A DNA stretch of 64,000 bases from Micromonospora sp. NBC_01740 (GTDB lineage Bacteria > Actinomycetota > Actinomycetes > Mycobacteriales > Micromonosporaceae): positions 2,914,001-2,978,000 of the forward strand of contig NZ_CP109150.1 in NCBI RefSeq assembly GCF_035920365.1, written 5' to 3'. This document shows, one piece after another, positions 55,324-64,000 of the stretch. Under the pieces are notes generated by a model. That model ran no database searches, was not told where the DNA came from, and worked only from the letters and a program-made list of their open reading frames with translations. The stretch's first letter is position 1. Each line of letters starts with the position of its first letter. A program made the translations under genes and the position numbers.

Positions 55324-55662
55324 GTGTCGGTACCGCTCTACCAGGCGAAGGCGGAGCTGTTCCGCACCCTCGGCCACCCGGTGCGGATCCGCGTGCTGGA
55401 GCTGCTCCAGGACGGGCCGAAGCCGGTCCGCGACCTGCTGGCGGCGATCGACGTGGAGGCGTCCAACCTGTCCCAGCAGCTCGCGGTGCTGCGCCGGGCC
55501 GGCATGGTGACCTCCAGCCGCGACGGCGCCCTCGTCGTCTACGCCATCAGCACCCCGGACGTGGCGGACCTGCTGGCCGCCGGCCGCCGCATCCTCGGCG
55601 CCGTCCTCACCGACCGCGACGCGCTGTTGGACCAGCTCCGGGCCGACGGGCGGGACCGGTGA
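55324..55662 (+). CDS. ArsR-family HTH regulator
   Basis: The 112-residue winged-helix protein (MSVPLYQAKAELFRTLGHPVRIRVLELLQDGPKPVRDLLAAIDVEASNLSQQLAVLRRAGMVTSSRDGALVVYAIS) has no cysteine, so it is not a thiolate metal sensor. GTG 55324 is chosen because GGAGG (55314-55318) is five bases before it; an upstream ATG at 55297 lacks a site. An AT-rich stretch at 55261-55298 is the probable operator. Its stop overlaps the SulP start by four bases, so it most likely controls that transporter. Confidence 0.88.
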   Translation: MSVPLYQAKAELFRTLGHPVRIRVLELLQDGPKPVRDLLAAIDVEASNLSQQLAVLRRAGMVTSSRDGALVVYAISTPDVADLLAAGRRILGAVLTDRDALLDQLRADGRDR

Positions 55663-57362
55663 GCACACTGTCGGTGCGTGACCGGTTCGTCGGGCTGCTG
55701 CCACCACGCGCCGACTGGCTGGCGGTGCGCCGCGCGCCCCGGCGCGACCTGCTCGCCGGGCTGACCGTGGCCGTGGTGGCGCTGCCGCTGGCCCTGGCCT
55801 TCGGCGTCACCTCCGGCCTCGGGGCCCAGGCCGGGCTGGTGACGGCGGTGGTGGCCGGCGCCGTCGCCGCCGTCTTCGGCGGCTCCCACCTCCAGGTCTC
55901 CGGGCCGACCGGGGCGATGACCGTGGTGCTGGTGCCGGTGGTCCAGCAGTTCGGCCCCACCGGGGTGCTGATGGTCGGGGCACTGGCCGGGCTGGTACTG
56001 ATCGCACTGGCCCTCGCCCGCCTCGGTCGGTACGTCCACTACCTGCCCGTCCCCGTGATCGAGGGGTTCACCGCCGGCATCGCGGTGGTCATCGCCCTGC
56101 AACAGGTGCCGGCCGCGCTCGGGGTCACCGATGCGCACGGCGACCGCGTCTGGGCCGTCGCCGCCGACGCGGTCGTCCGGTTCGTCGCGGATCCACGGCC
56201 GGTCCCTGTCGCGGTGGCCCTCGGCGTGGCGGCGATGATGCTGCTCGGTGCCCGGTGGCGTCCCGGTCTGCCGTTCTCGCTGCTCGGGGTGGCCGCCGCG
56301 ACCGTCCTGGCCGAGACCGCTCCGGTCGAACTGGTCCGCATCGGCACCCTGCCCGCCGGCCTGCCCGCGCCCTCGCTGGGCTTTCTCGACCTTGACGCCG
56401 TCGGGGTCCTGCTGCCCTCCGCCCTCGCGGTCGCGGCGCTGGCCGCGTTGGAGAGCCTGCTCTCCGCCACCGTGGCCGACCAGATGACCGTGGGCCAGCG
56501 CCACGACCCCGATCGCGAACTCTTCGGCCAGGGGCTGGCCAACCTCGCCGCCCCCGTGTTCGGCGGGATCCCGGCCACCGCCGCCATCGCCCGTACGGCG
56601 GTGAACGTGCGCGCCGGCGCGAGTTCGAAGCTGGCCTCGCTCACCCACGCCGTCGCCCTCGCCGGGATCGTGCTGGCGGCCGCGCCCCTGGTGGGCCGGA
56701 TCCCGCTTGCCGCGCTGGCCGGTGTCCTACTGGCCACCACGGTCCGGATGGTCGAGGCCGGGTCTCTGTGGGCGCTGGCCCGCGCCACCCGGGGCGACGC
56801 CCTCGTGCTGGTGCTCACCTTCGCGGTCACGGTGGCGCTGGACCTGGTCACCGCCGTGGCGGTCGGGGTGGGCGTGGCGATCGTGATCGCGCTGCGCGCG
56901 GTGGCCCGTACGGCCCGCGTGGAACAGGTTCCCCTCGACCCCGGCGAGCACAGCGCCGAGGAACAGGCCCTGCTCGCCGACCACATCGTGGCCTACCGGC
57001 TGGACGGCCCGCTCTTCTTCGCCGCCGCGCACAGCTTCCTGCTCCAACTCTCCGACGTGGCCGACGTACGCGTGGTCATCCTGCGGATGTCCCGGGTGAG
57101 CACCCTCGACGCGACCGGAGCGCAGGTGCTCGGCGACGCCATCCTCCGGCTCCAGGAACGCGGCATCACCGTGCTGCTCTCCGGCATCGTCCCCGGCCAC
57201 GACCAGGTGTTGGCCACTCTCGGTGTGGCCGACCAGCTGCGCCGCGACGGCCTGGTCTTCCCCGACACCCCGGCCGCGATCCGGTACGCCCGGGCCGTCG
57301 TGCTGCCCGGCGGAGAAGGCCTGGCCGGCGACGACGCTCAGGAGGCGGCCAGGGCTGGGTGA
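55659..57362 (+). CDS. SulP family inorganic anion transporter
   Basis: The 567-residue protein has about ten to twelve helices with the SulP core (RRDLLAGLTVAVVALPLALAFGVTSGLGAQAGLVTAVVAGAVAAVFGGSHLQVSGPTGAMTVVLVP) and a C-terminal STAS domain (about 430-550; VVILRMSRVSTLDATGAQVLGDAI). It carries sulfate, bicarbonate or another anion. GTG 55659 overlaps the ArsR stop (GTGA). The substrate cannot be inferred; no sulfate assimilation or carbonic anhydrase gene is nearby. Confidence 0.93.
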   Translation: MSTLSVRDRFVGLLPPRADWLAVRRAPRRDLLAGLTVAVVALPLALAFGVTSGLGAQAGLVTAVVAGAVAAVFGGSHLQVSGPTGAMTVVLVPVVQQFGPTGVLMVGALAGLVLIALALARLGRYVHYLPVPVIEGFTAGIAVVIALQQVPAALGVTDAHGDRVWAVAADAVVRFVADPRPVPVAVALGVAAMMLLGARWRPGLPFSLLGVAAATVLAETAPVELVRIGTLPAGLPAPSLGFLDLDAVGVLLPSALAVAALAALESLLSATVADQMTVGQRHDPDRELFGQGLANLAAPVFGGIPATAAIARTAVNVRAGASSKLASLTHAVALAGIVLAAAPLVGRIPLAALAGVLLATTVRMVEAGSLWALARATRGDALVLVLTFAVTVALDLVTAVAVGVGVAIVIALRAVARTARVEQVPLDPGEHSAEEQALLADHIVAYRLDGPLFFAAAHSFLLQLSDVADVRVVILRMSRVSTLDATGAQVLGDAILRLQERGITVLLSGIVPGHDQVLATLGVADQLRRDGLVFPDTPAAIRYARAVVLPGGEGLAGDDAQEAARAG

Positions 57363-57447
57363 GCAGCGTCGTCACGCTCCGGATGAGGAAGAAAGTGCGA
57401 GCGGCAGCGACGAGGTCGGGGTGGTGACTGGCGGCCCGTGCCCGCCG

Positions 57448-58263
57448 CTACCAGACGATCACGTCGAAGGTGAACGTCTTCCCTGGTTCGTAGCGCTTGA
57501 CGGTCAACCACGCCCAACGTTTTTCTGTCGTCCGCACACAGAAGGACTGGTCTGTCCGGAGTTGTTCGCTGAGGATGTCGTTCTGTCGGGTGACGGACGT
57601 CTCGCAGGCGCTTTCGGACGGCGTCCCGTCGATCACGACGACGTCACCAGGGGTCCGCACCGGTGGGGTCCCGCGGTTCAGATACACGTCCAGGCCCTGG
57701 CCGGCCGAATAACCGTACTGGACGTTCCAGTTCGTAGCCGTGGAGTCGAGGTCGAGGGAGTAGCTCATCGAGAGAGTGACTCCCTCGTCGGCGCGACTCG
57801 GAGGCTTCACGCCGTCGGAGGTCGGGCTCACGGTGCTGCTCGGAGCGGGGGCGTCGGTCGGGTCGGTGGGACGGCCGGTCGGTGTCGCCGGGAAGGTCGG
57901 CGCTGAGGTGGGGGACGTCGGGACAGCGCTGGTCGGTCGGTCGTCGGGGCTGGGGGTCGCCGCGACCGTCGTGGGTTTACCCGTACTCCGGCCCACGATG
58001 CGGTCGGTGGCCGCGCCGGTCACCGCCGACAGGACCACCAGGATCATCACCACCACGGTGGCGAGTACGGGGCGGCGCTGCATCCAGAGCCACCCCAGCG
58101 CCCAGCAGGCCGCGGCGAGGCCGGCGAGCCCGACCGCCACCACGGCCCAGGCGCCGGCGCTGGTCAGGTACTGCATGACGCCCGCCACCGCGCCCACCAC
58201 GCCGGCAGCCGTCGACACCAGCACGACCCGTCTGTCCGAAGGTGGTGGACTCGGCTGGTTCAC
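57448..58263 (-). CDS. Hypothetical membrane protein with Pro/Thr-rich linker
   Basis: The 271-residue protein has three hydrophobic segments (about 14-32, 37-60, 65-85), a long Thr/Pro/Ser-rich linker (about 95-155) and a C-terminal beta-rich extracytoplasmic domain with three cysteines (SACETS, SFCVRT and others). GGAG lies before GTG 58263. No family is recognised. Codon use is less GC-biased than its neighbours, suggesting accessory DNA. Confidence 0.7.
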   Translation of the reverse strand: MNQPSPPPSDRRVVLVSTAAGVVGAVAGVMQYLTSAGAWAVVAVGLAGLAAACWALGWLWMQRRPVLATVVVMILVVLSAVTGAATDRIVGRSTGKPTTVAATPSPDDRPTSAVPTSPTSAPTFPATPTGRPTDPTDAPAPSSTVSPTSDGVKPPSRADEGVTLSMSYSLDLDSTATNWNVQYGYSAGQGLDVYLNRGTPPVRTPGDVVVIDGTPSESACETSVTRQNDILSEQLRTDQSFCVRTTEKRWAWLTVKRYEPGKTFTFDVIVW

Positions 58264-58476
58264 TGCGCCGCTCCGGGTCGCTCACCGGTGCCGAGGCAAA
58301 GATCGGGGGACATGGCTCAATTCGACGCCGCACTCCTCAGTGGAGCCAGGAAGTGTTGCCCATCCGACAGTCCTGCTCGGGGCGCGGTTACGGGATGGAC
58401 AAACGTCCTTGCTGCGCCTCATTGCATCGACAGGCAACAATGACGAGGCATCGACGTCTCTCTCGGGAGGTATTAC

Positions 58477-59100
58477 ATGAGTCGTTTTCGTCGCATACTG
58501 CTCGCGATGGCGCTCGTCGTCACTGCGGCGCTGCTGGTACCGGCCACACCAGCCAGTGCCGTTGGTCAGCCGGTGAAGATCTGTTTCCAGGTCGGTGAGT
58601 TCGGCGGTCGGCCGATCTTCGACTGTCATGAGATCGTGCTGCCGGAGTTCAAACCGAGACCGATCGGGCCGATCGAGTGTCTGAGTTGCCCGCCGGTCTA
58701 CGAGTTGTGGGACCGGATCGACCCGGAGAAGCGCTTCGAGTATCTGAACCGGCTGGGTCGGGGCATGTCGCTGCTGGGGGAGGCGGCACAGGCCGTGGAC
58801 CCGATCAAGGCGGAGCGCCTGCGGGAGTTGGCGACGGAGAGCTTCTGGTCGTCGGCGAAACTGCTGGAGGGTTCAGAGGTGAAGCTCCGCCAGGTCGGCT
58901 GGGCGGACCTGGAGAACGAGAAGTTCCACGGCGACCCGGATCCGCAGCCGTCGCTGGTGGCGAGCGGGGAGAACCTGGTTGGCGGGCTCGAACTGATGCA
59001 GAAGGCGCTCGGTGATCCGCAGCCGGAGCCCAACATCGCGGCGGCGATGGCCCGCTTCGACCAGGCGTACAAGGACCTCGGAACGCTGTTCGCCGGCTGA
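58477..59100 (+). CDS. Hypothetical secreted protein
   Basis: The 207-residue protein has a signal peptide (RRILLAMALVVTAALLVPATPASA, cleavage at about 28). The mature part contains four cysteines (ICFQVG, DCHEIV, ECLSCPP) and a helical C-terminal half that includes FEYLNRLGRGMSLLGEAAQAVDPIKAERLRELATESFWSSAKLL. GGGAGG lies before ATG 58477. It uses some rare codons (ATA, TTT) near the start. Function unknown. Confidence 0.75.
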   Translation: MSRFRRILLAMALVVTAALLVPATPASAVGQPVKICFQVGEFGGRPIFDCHEIVLPEFKPRPIGPIECLSCPPVYELWDRIDPEKRFEYLNRLGRGMSLLGEAAQAVDPIKAERLRELATESFWSSAKLLEGSEVKLRQVGWADLENEKFHGDPDPQPSLVASGENLVGGLELMQKALGDPQPEPNIAAAMARFDQAYKDLGTLFAG

Positions 59101-59115
59101 GCCCTCGGTTGCCAC

Positions 59116-59145
59116 GGGTGCGACGGTCCCGGATGCGTCGCACCC
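59116..59145 (+). terminator. Hairpin after the secreted protein gene
   Basis: GGGTGCGACG (59116-59125) pairs perfectly with 59136-59145 around a ten-base loop, 15 bases after the stop at 59100. Confidence 0.6.
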
Positions 59146-59258
59146 GGTGCACGACACCGTTGTCCTTCTGACGTCGTGGACGATTCGCCGCCGGCTGGTG
59201 GCGCGGCGCGGCCCGGACGTCACCGCCTGATGTCACCAACGACTCAGCTCGACAGCGT

Positions 59259-59293
59259 CGTACGACCCTTCGCCCCAGGCGAAGGGTCGTACG
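59259..59293. terminator. 16-bp hairpin between convergent genes
   Basis: CGTACGACCCTTCGCC (59259-59274) and its exact complement (59278-59293) enclose a three-base loop. It lies downstream of ilvD on the minus strand and probably terminates it. Confidence 0.7.
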
Positions 59294-59349
59294 GCGTCAC
59301 CGTCCCGGGAGCACGGGTTCCCGCTCACGAAGACGGCCCGCCGCGGCGG

Positions 59350-61197
59350 CTACTCCGGGACGCGGCGGTAGGCGCCGTCGCTGGCCGAGGTGGCCATCGA
59401 GGCGTACGCGCGCAGCGCCGCGGACACCGGCCGCTGCCGGTCGACCGGGGTGTACGGCTTGTCGCGCTTCTCCTGCGCGATGCGCCGGGCCTCCAGCACG
59501 TCGGGGGCCACGTTCAGCTCGATCGACCGGCCCGGGATGTCGATGACGATCTCGTCGCCGGACTCGACGAGGGCGATCAGCCCGCCGGAGGCCGCCTCCG
59601 GGGAGGCGTGCCCGATGGAGAGCCCGGAGGTGCCGCCGGAGAATCGGCCGTCGGTGAGCAGCGCGCAGGAGCGGCCCAGCCCCCGGCCCTTGAGGAACGA
59701 GGTGGGGTAGAGCATCTCCTGCATGCCGGGGCCGCCCTTCGGCCCCTCGTAGCGGATCACCACCACGTCGCCGGCGACGATCCGCTTGTTGAGGATCGCC
59801 TCGACGGCGTCGTCCTGGGACTCGTAGACCTTGGCCGGGCCGCGGAAGGTCAGGCACTCCTCGGGCACCCCGGCGGTCTTCACCACGCAGCCGTCCGGCG
59901 CGAGGTTGCCGTGCAGGATCGCCAGGCCGCCGTCGGCGCTGTAGGCGTGCGCGAGGTCCCGCACGCAGCCCCCGGCGGCGTCGGTGTCCAGCGACGACCA
60001 GCGGTTGGTGGTGGAAAACGGCTCGACGGTGCGCACCCCGCCCGGGGCGGCGTGGAACAGCTCGACCGCCTCCGGCGTCGGCGAACCGCCCCGGACGTCC
60101 CAGTCGGCGAGCCAGCGCTCAAGGTTGGGGGAGTGCACCGCGTGCACGTCCCGGTGCAGCAGGCCGGCTCGGTCCAGTTCGCCGAGGATGGCCGGGATGC
60201 CACCGGCCCGGTGCACGTCCTCCATGTGGTAGTTCGGGGAGTTCGGGGCGACCTTGGCCAGGCAGGGCACCCGGCGGGAGACGGCGTCGATGTCGGCGAC
60301 GCCGAAGTCCAGCTCGGCCTCGCGGGCGGCGGCGAGCAGGTGCAGGATCGTGTTGGTCGAGCCGCCCATCGCCACGTCGAGCGCGACGGCGTTCTCGAAC
60401 GCGGCCCGGCTGGCCACCGCGCGGGGCAGCACGGAGGCGTCGTCGCCGTCGTACCACCGCTTGGCGATCTCCACGGCGGTGCGGCCGGCCTCGACGAAGA
60501 GCGACCGGCGCGCGGCGTGGGTCGCCAGCGTCGAGCCGTTGCCCGGCAGTGCCAGGCCGATCGCCTCGGTGAGGCAGTTCATCGAGTTGGCGGTGAACAT
60601 GCCGGAGCAGGAACCGCAGGTCGGGCAGGCCGACCGCTCGATCTCGCCGAGCTGGTCGTCGGTGACGGCCTCGTTGGAGGAGGCGATCATCGCGTCGATC
60701 AGGTCGATCTTGGAGTGCACGACACCCTCGATCGCCACGGTCTTGCCGGCCTCCATCGGCCCGCCGGAGACGAAGACGGCCGGGATGTTCAGCCGCAGGG
60801 CGGCCAGCAGCATGCCCGGGGTGATCTTGTCGCAGTTCGAGATGCAGACCAGGGCGTCGGCGCAGTGCGCGTTGACCATGTACTCCACCGCGTCGGCGAT
60901 CAGCTCCCGGCTGGGCAGGGAGTAGAGCATGCCGCCGTGGCCCATGGCGATGCCGTCGTCCACGGCGATGGTGTTGAACTCGCGGCCCACCCCGCCGGCC
61001 TCCGCCACCGCCTCGGCGACCAGACCGCCCATGTCCTTGAGGTGCACGTGACCGGGTACGAACTGGGTGAAGCTGTTGGCGATGGCGACGATCGGCTTGC
61101 CGAAGTCGTCGTCGGTCATCCCGGTGGCCCGCCAGAGGGCCCGGGCGCCGGCCATCGTCCGACCGTGCGTGGAGGTCTTCGACCGCAGCTCAGGCAT
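59350..61197 (-). CDS. ilvD: Dihydroxy-acid dehydratase
   Basis: The 615-residue iron-sulfur enzyme dehydrates 2,3-dihydroxyisovalerate (and the isoleucine equivalent) to the 2-oxoacid, the third step of branched-chain amino acid synthesis. Conserved motifs are [34 protein letters not shown] and AMGGSTNT, which include the cluster cysteines; the catalytic C-terminal part ends in [13 protein letters not shown] 61197 gives [19 protein letters not shown] just upstream suggests a leaderless transcript. It is divergent from a GGDEF-EAL gene and close to the probable ilvB. Confidence 0.96.
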   Translation of the reverse strand: MPELRSKTSTHGRTMAGARALWRATGMTDDDFGKPIVAIANSFTQFVPGHVHLKDMGGLVAEAVAEAGGVGREFNTIAVDDGIAMGHGGMLYSLPSRELIADAVEYMVNAHCADALVCISNCDKITPGMLLAALRLNIPAVFVSGGPMEAGKTVAIEGVVHSKIDLIDAMIASSNEAVTDDQLGEIERSACPTCGSCSGMFTANSMNCLTEAIGLALPGNGSTLATHAARRSLFVEAGRTAVEIAKRWYDGDDASVLPRAVASRAAFENAVALDVAMGGSTNTILHLLAAAREAELDFGVADIDAVSRRVPCLAKVAPNSPNYHMEDVHRAGGIPAILGELDRAGLLHRDVHAVHSPNLERWLADWDVRGGSPTPEAVELFHAAPGGVRTVEPFSTTNRWSSLDTDAAGGCVRDLAHAYSADGGLAILHGNLAPDGCVVKTAGVPEECLTFRGPAKVYESQDDAVEAILNKRIVAGDVVVIRYEGPKGGPGMQEMLYPTSFLKGRGLGRSCALLTDGRFSGGTSGLSIGHASPEAASGGLIALVESGDEIVIDIPGRSIELNVAPDVLEARRIAQEKRDKPYTPVDRQRPVSAALRAYASMATSASDGAYRRVPE

Positions 61198-61307
61198 GCC
61201 CACAAGTGTTACACCGTCGCGGGGACGGCCGGCTGCCGTGCGCGACGTGTCCCAAAGGTTGCACACCCGGCCCCCCACGCCGCGCGCACATCCGGCACAG
61301 TTGGGAC

Positions 61308-63650
61308 GTGCAGTTCCCCCCGGGCATGGTCGCGGTCGCGGTGCTGTGCGGGCTGGTCGCCGCGGCGGCCACCGCGCTGTCGGCCGTCGGCGCCCGGCGC
61401 AGCGCCGGGCCGCACCGGCAGGCGTACGCGCTGCTCGCCGCCGCGTCCGGGGTGGCGCTGGTCACCCTGCTGGTCGGGGTGGCCGTGGCGCTCTCCACCG
61501 CCGGGCATGCGGGGCACGCCCCGGACGGGCACACCGGCTGGGCCGGCGTCGTGTCGATCGGCACGGCGACCAGCGGGCTGCTCTTCTCCGCCGGGCTGCT
61601 CCGGCTGCCGGGCGTGGCCACCACGGCGGCGGCCACCGTCCGGCTGGCGCTCGACGGCCTGGTGATGGCGACGGCGTTCTGGTTCGTCGGCTGGGTGGTC
61701 TTCTCCGAGCCCACCCGGCTGCTCGGCGACGCCACCCCGGTGGCCTGCGTGCCGATCCTGCTCGCCACAGTCAGCGCGGCCCTGACCGCCGGGCTCGCCC
61801 TGATCGTGGCCTTCCGCGCCCCGCCGCCGCGCGGTCGCGCCGCCTGGGTCGGCGCCGGGGCCACCGCCGTGACCTGCGGCGGGCTCGGCATCGCCACCGG
61901 CCTCTGCCAGGCCGGGCCGGGCATGGCGCTGGTCGGGGCGGGAGTGCTCGCCGCCGGCCTGGTCGCCGCCGCGTCGGCCGCCCGCCGGCCGGACGCGGCG
62001 GACCGGCCGCCCCCCGACCTGATCCGCCGCGACGGCGCGTACGCGTTCGTCCCGATGTTCGCCATGGCCGCCTCGGCGATGTACCACCTGCTCCAGGACG
62101 GCCGGTTCGACGCGCTCGGCATCGTCGCCGGCAGCGTGGAGGGCTTCGCCCTGGTGACCCGGCAGTACCTCACGCTGCACGACGTGCGCGGCTACGCCCG
62201 GCGGCTGGCCGAGCGGGAGGCGCACTTCCGCGAGCTGGCACACACCGACCAGCTGACCGCGCTGGCCAACCGGCGGGGGCTGTTGCAGGCGCTGCACCGG
62301 TGCGCCGAGGCCGGCGCCCCCTGCGTGCTGCTCGGGCTCGACCTCGACGGCTTCAAGCACGTCAACGACATGCGCGGCCACGACGTGGGCGACGCGGTGC
62401 TGGCCGAGGTCGGCGAGCGGCTGCGCGCCAACCTGCGCCCCGGCGACGTGGCGGCCCGGCTCGGCGGCGACGAGTTCGCGGTGCTGATGCACGGCCAGCC
62501 CGCCGACGCGGACCGGGTCGCCGAGCGCCTGCTCGGCGTGCTCGGGCGCGCCTACGACCAGCCGGAGGGGCCGGTCTTCCTGTCGGTGAGCATCGGGGTG
62601 GCCGGCTGGACGGGCGAGCCCGACGTGGAGCTGCTGCTGCGCCACGCCGACCTGGCGCTGCGCTACGCCAAGCAGCGCGGCAAGAACCGGATCGAGCGCT
62701 ACGACGCCGCGTACGACCAGCTGCTGCGCCGGCGTACCACGCTGGAGCACGAGCTGCGCGGCGCGATCGAGCGCGACGAGCTGCGCCTGGTGTTCCAGCC
62801 GGTCGCCTCGCTGCCCTCGGTGCGCCCGGTCGGCGCGGAGGCGCTGCTGCGCTGGCGTCACCCGGTGCTGGGCAAGGTCGGCCCGGACGAGTTCATCCCG
62901 CTCGCCGAGGAGTGCGGGATGATCGCCAAGCTGGGCGCCTGGGTGCTGCACCAGGCGTGCCACCAGCTCTCCCGCTGGCTGGCCGACGGCCACGACGTCT
63001 GGGTCTCGGTCAACGTGTCCCCCCGCGAGCTGCACGCCCCGGAGTACGTGGTCCAGGTCGCCGAGGCGCTGCGCGCCCACCGGGTGCCGCCGCAGCGGCT
63101 GGTGCTGGAGGTCACCGAGCACGCCGTCGCGACGGACCTGGACGAGCTGATCCGGCGGCTGACGGCGCTGCGGCTGACGGGTGTCCGGATCGCGCTGGAC
63201 GACTTCGGCGCCGGGTACTCCTCGCTGGGCCAGCTGCGCCGCCTGCCGATCGACATCCTCAAGATCGACCACGGGCTGGTCGCGGAGCACGAGCCGGTGC
63301 GTCCGGTGGGCCGGGACGGCCCGGCGTTCGCGCCGATGGTCGACATCGTCATGCGCCTCGGCCACCAGCTCGGTCTGGAGGTCATCGCCGAGGGGGTGAC
63401 CACGCCGACGGAGCTGGCCGCCGTGGTCGCCGCCGGCTGCCGGTTCGGCCAGGGGGCGCTCTTCGGCTGGGGCGTGCCGGCCGAGCACCTGGAGGCGATG
63501 CTGGAGGCGGCCACGTCCCCGGGGGCCCGCCCGGCCCCGGCACCCGCCCCGGCCGGCCCGCCCGCGGCGCCGCCGCCCCGGCGGCTGCCGACGCTGCCCG
63601 CCCCGCGCCCCTCCGGGCCGGGGTCCGCGCAGGTGGAGCAGGGTTCCTAG
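61308..63650 (+). CDS. Membrane GGDEF-EAL cyclic-di-GMP protein
   Basis: The 780-residue protein has an N-terminal membrane domain of about eight helices (5-280), a GGDEF domain ([10 protein letters not shown] near 386) and an EAL domain (GAEALLRW near 510, with [28 protein letters not shown] and FGQGALFGW). Both catalytic motifs are intact. GTG 61308 lies six bases after CACAGT, a leaderless-type -10. A Pro-rich tail follows the EAL domain (about 730-780). It separates the divergent ilvD from ilvB; no metabolic link is evident. Confidence 0.9.
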   Translation: MQFPPGMVAVAVLCGLVAAAATALSAVGARRSAGPHRQAYALLAAASGVALVTLLVGVAVALSTAGHAGHAPDGHTGWAGVVSIGTATSGLLFSAGLLRLPGVATTAAATVRLALDGLVMATAFWFVGWVVFSEPTRLLGDATPVACVPILLATVSAALTAGLALIVAFRAPPPRGRAAWVGAGATAVTCGGLGIATGLCQAGPGMALVGAGVLAAGLVAAASAARRPDAADRPPPDLIRRDGAYAFVPMFAMAASAMYHLLQDGRFDALGIVAGSVEGFALVTRQYLTLHDVRGYARRLAEREAHFRELAHTDQLTALANRRGLLQALHRCAEAGAPCVLLGLDLDGFKHVNDMRGHDVGDAVLAEVGERLRANLRPGDVAARLGGDEFAVLMHGQPADADRVAERLLGVLGRAYDQPEGPVFLSVSIGVAGWTGEPDVELLLRHADLALRYAKQRGKNRIERYDAAYDQLLRRRTTLEHELRGAIERDELRLVFQPVASLPSVRPVGAEALLRWRHPVLGKVGPDEFIPLAEECGMIAKLGAWVLHQACHQLSRWLADGHDVWVSVNVSPRELHAPEYVVQVAEALRAHRVPPQRLVLEVTEHAVATDLDELIRRLTALRLTGVRIALDDFGAGYSSLGQLRRLPIDILKIDHGLVAEHEPVRPVGRDGPAFAPMVDIVMRLGHQLGLEVIAEGVTTPTELAAVVAAGCRFGQGALFGWGVPAEHLEAMLEAATSPGARPAPAPAPAGPPAAPPPRRLPTLPAPRPSGPGSAQVEQGS

Positions 63651-63701
63651 CGCCCCGGACGGGTGAAACCCGGCGGTCCGTGAACCAACATGTGGGATCA
63701 G

Positions 63702-63730
63702 TTGACTCATCGCGTGAGATGCGTCAGGCT
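63702..63730 (+). promoter_or_regulatory. Promoter of the ilvB leader
   Basis: TTGACT (63702-63707), 17 bases, then CAGGCT (63725-63730). Transcription would start at about 63737, which is the ATG of the leader peptide. Confidence 0.6.
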
Positions 63731-63736
63731 TGCCGC

Positions 63737-63772
63737 ATGTCGTCGTACCGGTCGCTGCGAGTACTTACCTGA
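63737..63772 (+). CDS. Leader peptide MSSYRSLRVLT of the ilvB attenuator
   Basis: Eleven codons start at the predicted transcription start, so the leader is itself leaderless. The last codons are CTG CGA GTA CTT ACC: Leu-Arg-Val-Leu-Thr, using codons CGA, GTA and CTT that are rare in this genome. Stalling there when leucine or valine is short would affect the following hairpins. Its stop overlaps the first hairpin. Confidence 0.6.
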   Translation: MSSYRSLRVLT

Positions 63773-63831
63773 GCGCACTCTCCACGTCGAGAGTGCGCTG
63801 GCCCCGTGCAACCTGCACGAGGGCTTTTTTG
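63772..63831 (+). terminator. ilvB attenuator: pause hairpin and T-run terminator
   Basis: A perfect 11-bp hairpin (63772-63782 with 63789-63799) touches the leader stop codon. It is followed by a terminator whose 10-bp stem (63801-63810 with 63814-63824, one bulged A) ends in TTTTTT at 63825-63830. Such a T-run is striking in this GC-rich DNA. This is the architecture of a transcription attenuator. An antiterminator pairing was not identified. Confidence 0.7.
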
Positions 63832-63918
63832 TTGCCGTCGGACCCATCGACGCCGGGCGTCGCCCCGCGTCACCCGCTCGAACAGCCGCACCCACTCCAG
63901 CCGAAGGCCTGAACCGCC

Positions 63919-64000
63919 ATGACGAGACCCACGCCAGAGACACTCGCCCACTCCGCCCGGCGGGCCCGCACGGTCGCCGAGCCCGCGAGCGACGCCGAGC
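63919..64000 (+). CDS. ilvB: Acetolactate synthase large subunit, N-terminus (partial)
   Basis: The first 27 codons (MTRPTPETLAHSARRARTVA...) run off the right edge. This disordered extension, an attenuator ahead and ilvD nearby make acetolactate synthase the best candidate. The catalytic parts are outside the window, so the call rests on context. GAAGG lies about 11 bases before the ATG. Confidence 0.65.
   Translation, partial: MTRPTPETLAHSARRARTVAEPASDAE

Noticed and set aside
57223..57906. 227-codon plus-strand frame after the SulP gene
   Set aside because: It is antisense to the better-supported membrane protein at 57448-58263 and begins inside the SulP gene.
63772..63831. T-box riboswitch ahead of ilvB
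   Set aside because: There is no specifier loop or T-box sequence, and the region is too short; a leader-peptide attenuator fits better.

Overview
The window is chromosomal DNA from a very GC-rich actinobacterium, most likely Micromonospora or a close relative in the Micromonosporaceae. The reasons are the extreme third-position GC, the many GTG starts and 4-base GTGA/ATGA gene overlaps, leaderless-type promoters (TANNNT about six bases before the start codon), and a backbone gene order typical of the phylum. That order is etfB-etfA, cysteine desulfurase, mnmA, a MetE-like protein, ligA, gatC-gatA-gatB, ilvD and ilvB. From memory the same genes cluster in Mycobacterium tuberculosis; no database search was run. 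I see no prophage, transposase, rRNA, tRNA or CRISPR array.

Layout. 1-3.8 kb: end of an ABC-2 exporter operon, a second ABC ATPase, ribokinase and a coiled-coil protein. 3.8-13 kb: two DUF6232 membrane-protein paralogues around a SnoaL-like protein, a crotonase, a ThDP enzyme, small membrane proteins, a GNAT protein and the electron-transfer flavoprotein genes. 13.2-16.3 kb: an ECF sigma/anti-sigma pair divergent from a secreted DUF4397 protein and a class F sortase. 16.4-31 kb: sulfur transfer and tRNA thiolation (cysteine desulfurase, MnmA), a MetE-like protein, a VOC protein, ADP-ribosylglycohydrolase, a membrane-anchored PemK/MazF-like protein, DNA ligase, a GGDEF-EAL protein and the GatCAB amidotransferase. 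31-43.8 kb: a pyruvate dehydrogenase E1-like enzyme, a 711-base non-coding stretch with a large structured inverted repeat, a metallophosphoesterase, a glucose/sorbosone dehydrogenase lipoprotein, a GAF-PP2C phosphatase, a 2-hydroxyacid dehydrogenase, a degenerate GGDEF-EAL protein and a MerR regulator.

43.8-54.4 kb is a carbohydrate island. It holds a secreted GH13 amylase with two starch-binding modules, a LacI regulator, and a sugar ABC importer (binding protein and two permeases, no ATPase) joined to a GH2 beta-mannosidase. Its intergenic regions carry three kinds of candidate operator. 54.5-59.1 kb: membrane and secreted proteins of unknown role and an ArsR-SulP transporter pair. 59.3-64 kb: ilvD, a third GGDEF-EAL protein, and a leader-peptide/terminator attenuator in front of the truncated start of a probable ilvB.

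The most unusual items are the 123-base structured inverted repeat at 33770-33892, a 19-codon ORF that bridges two permease genes by 4-base overlaps at both ends (51018-51077), the ilvB-type attenuator with a leaderless leader peptide, a disordered insertion of about 180 residues inside an EAL domain, a sortase beside a substrate-like protein with a non-canonical sorting motif, and a 35-bp tandem repeat that copies the 3' end and stop codon of a PemK/MazF-like gene.
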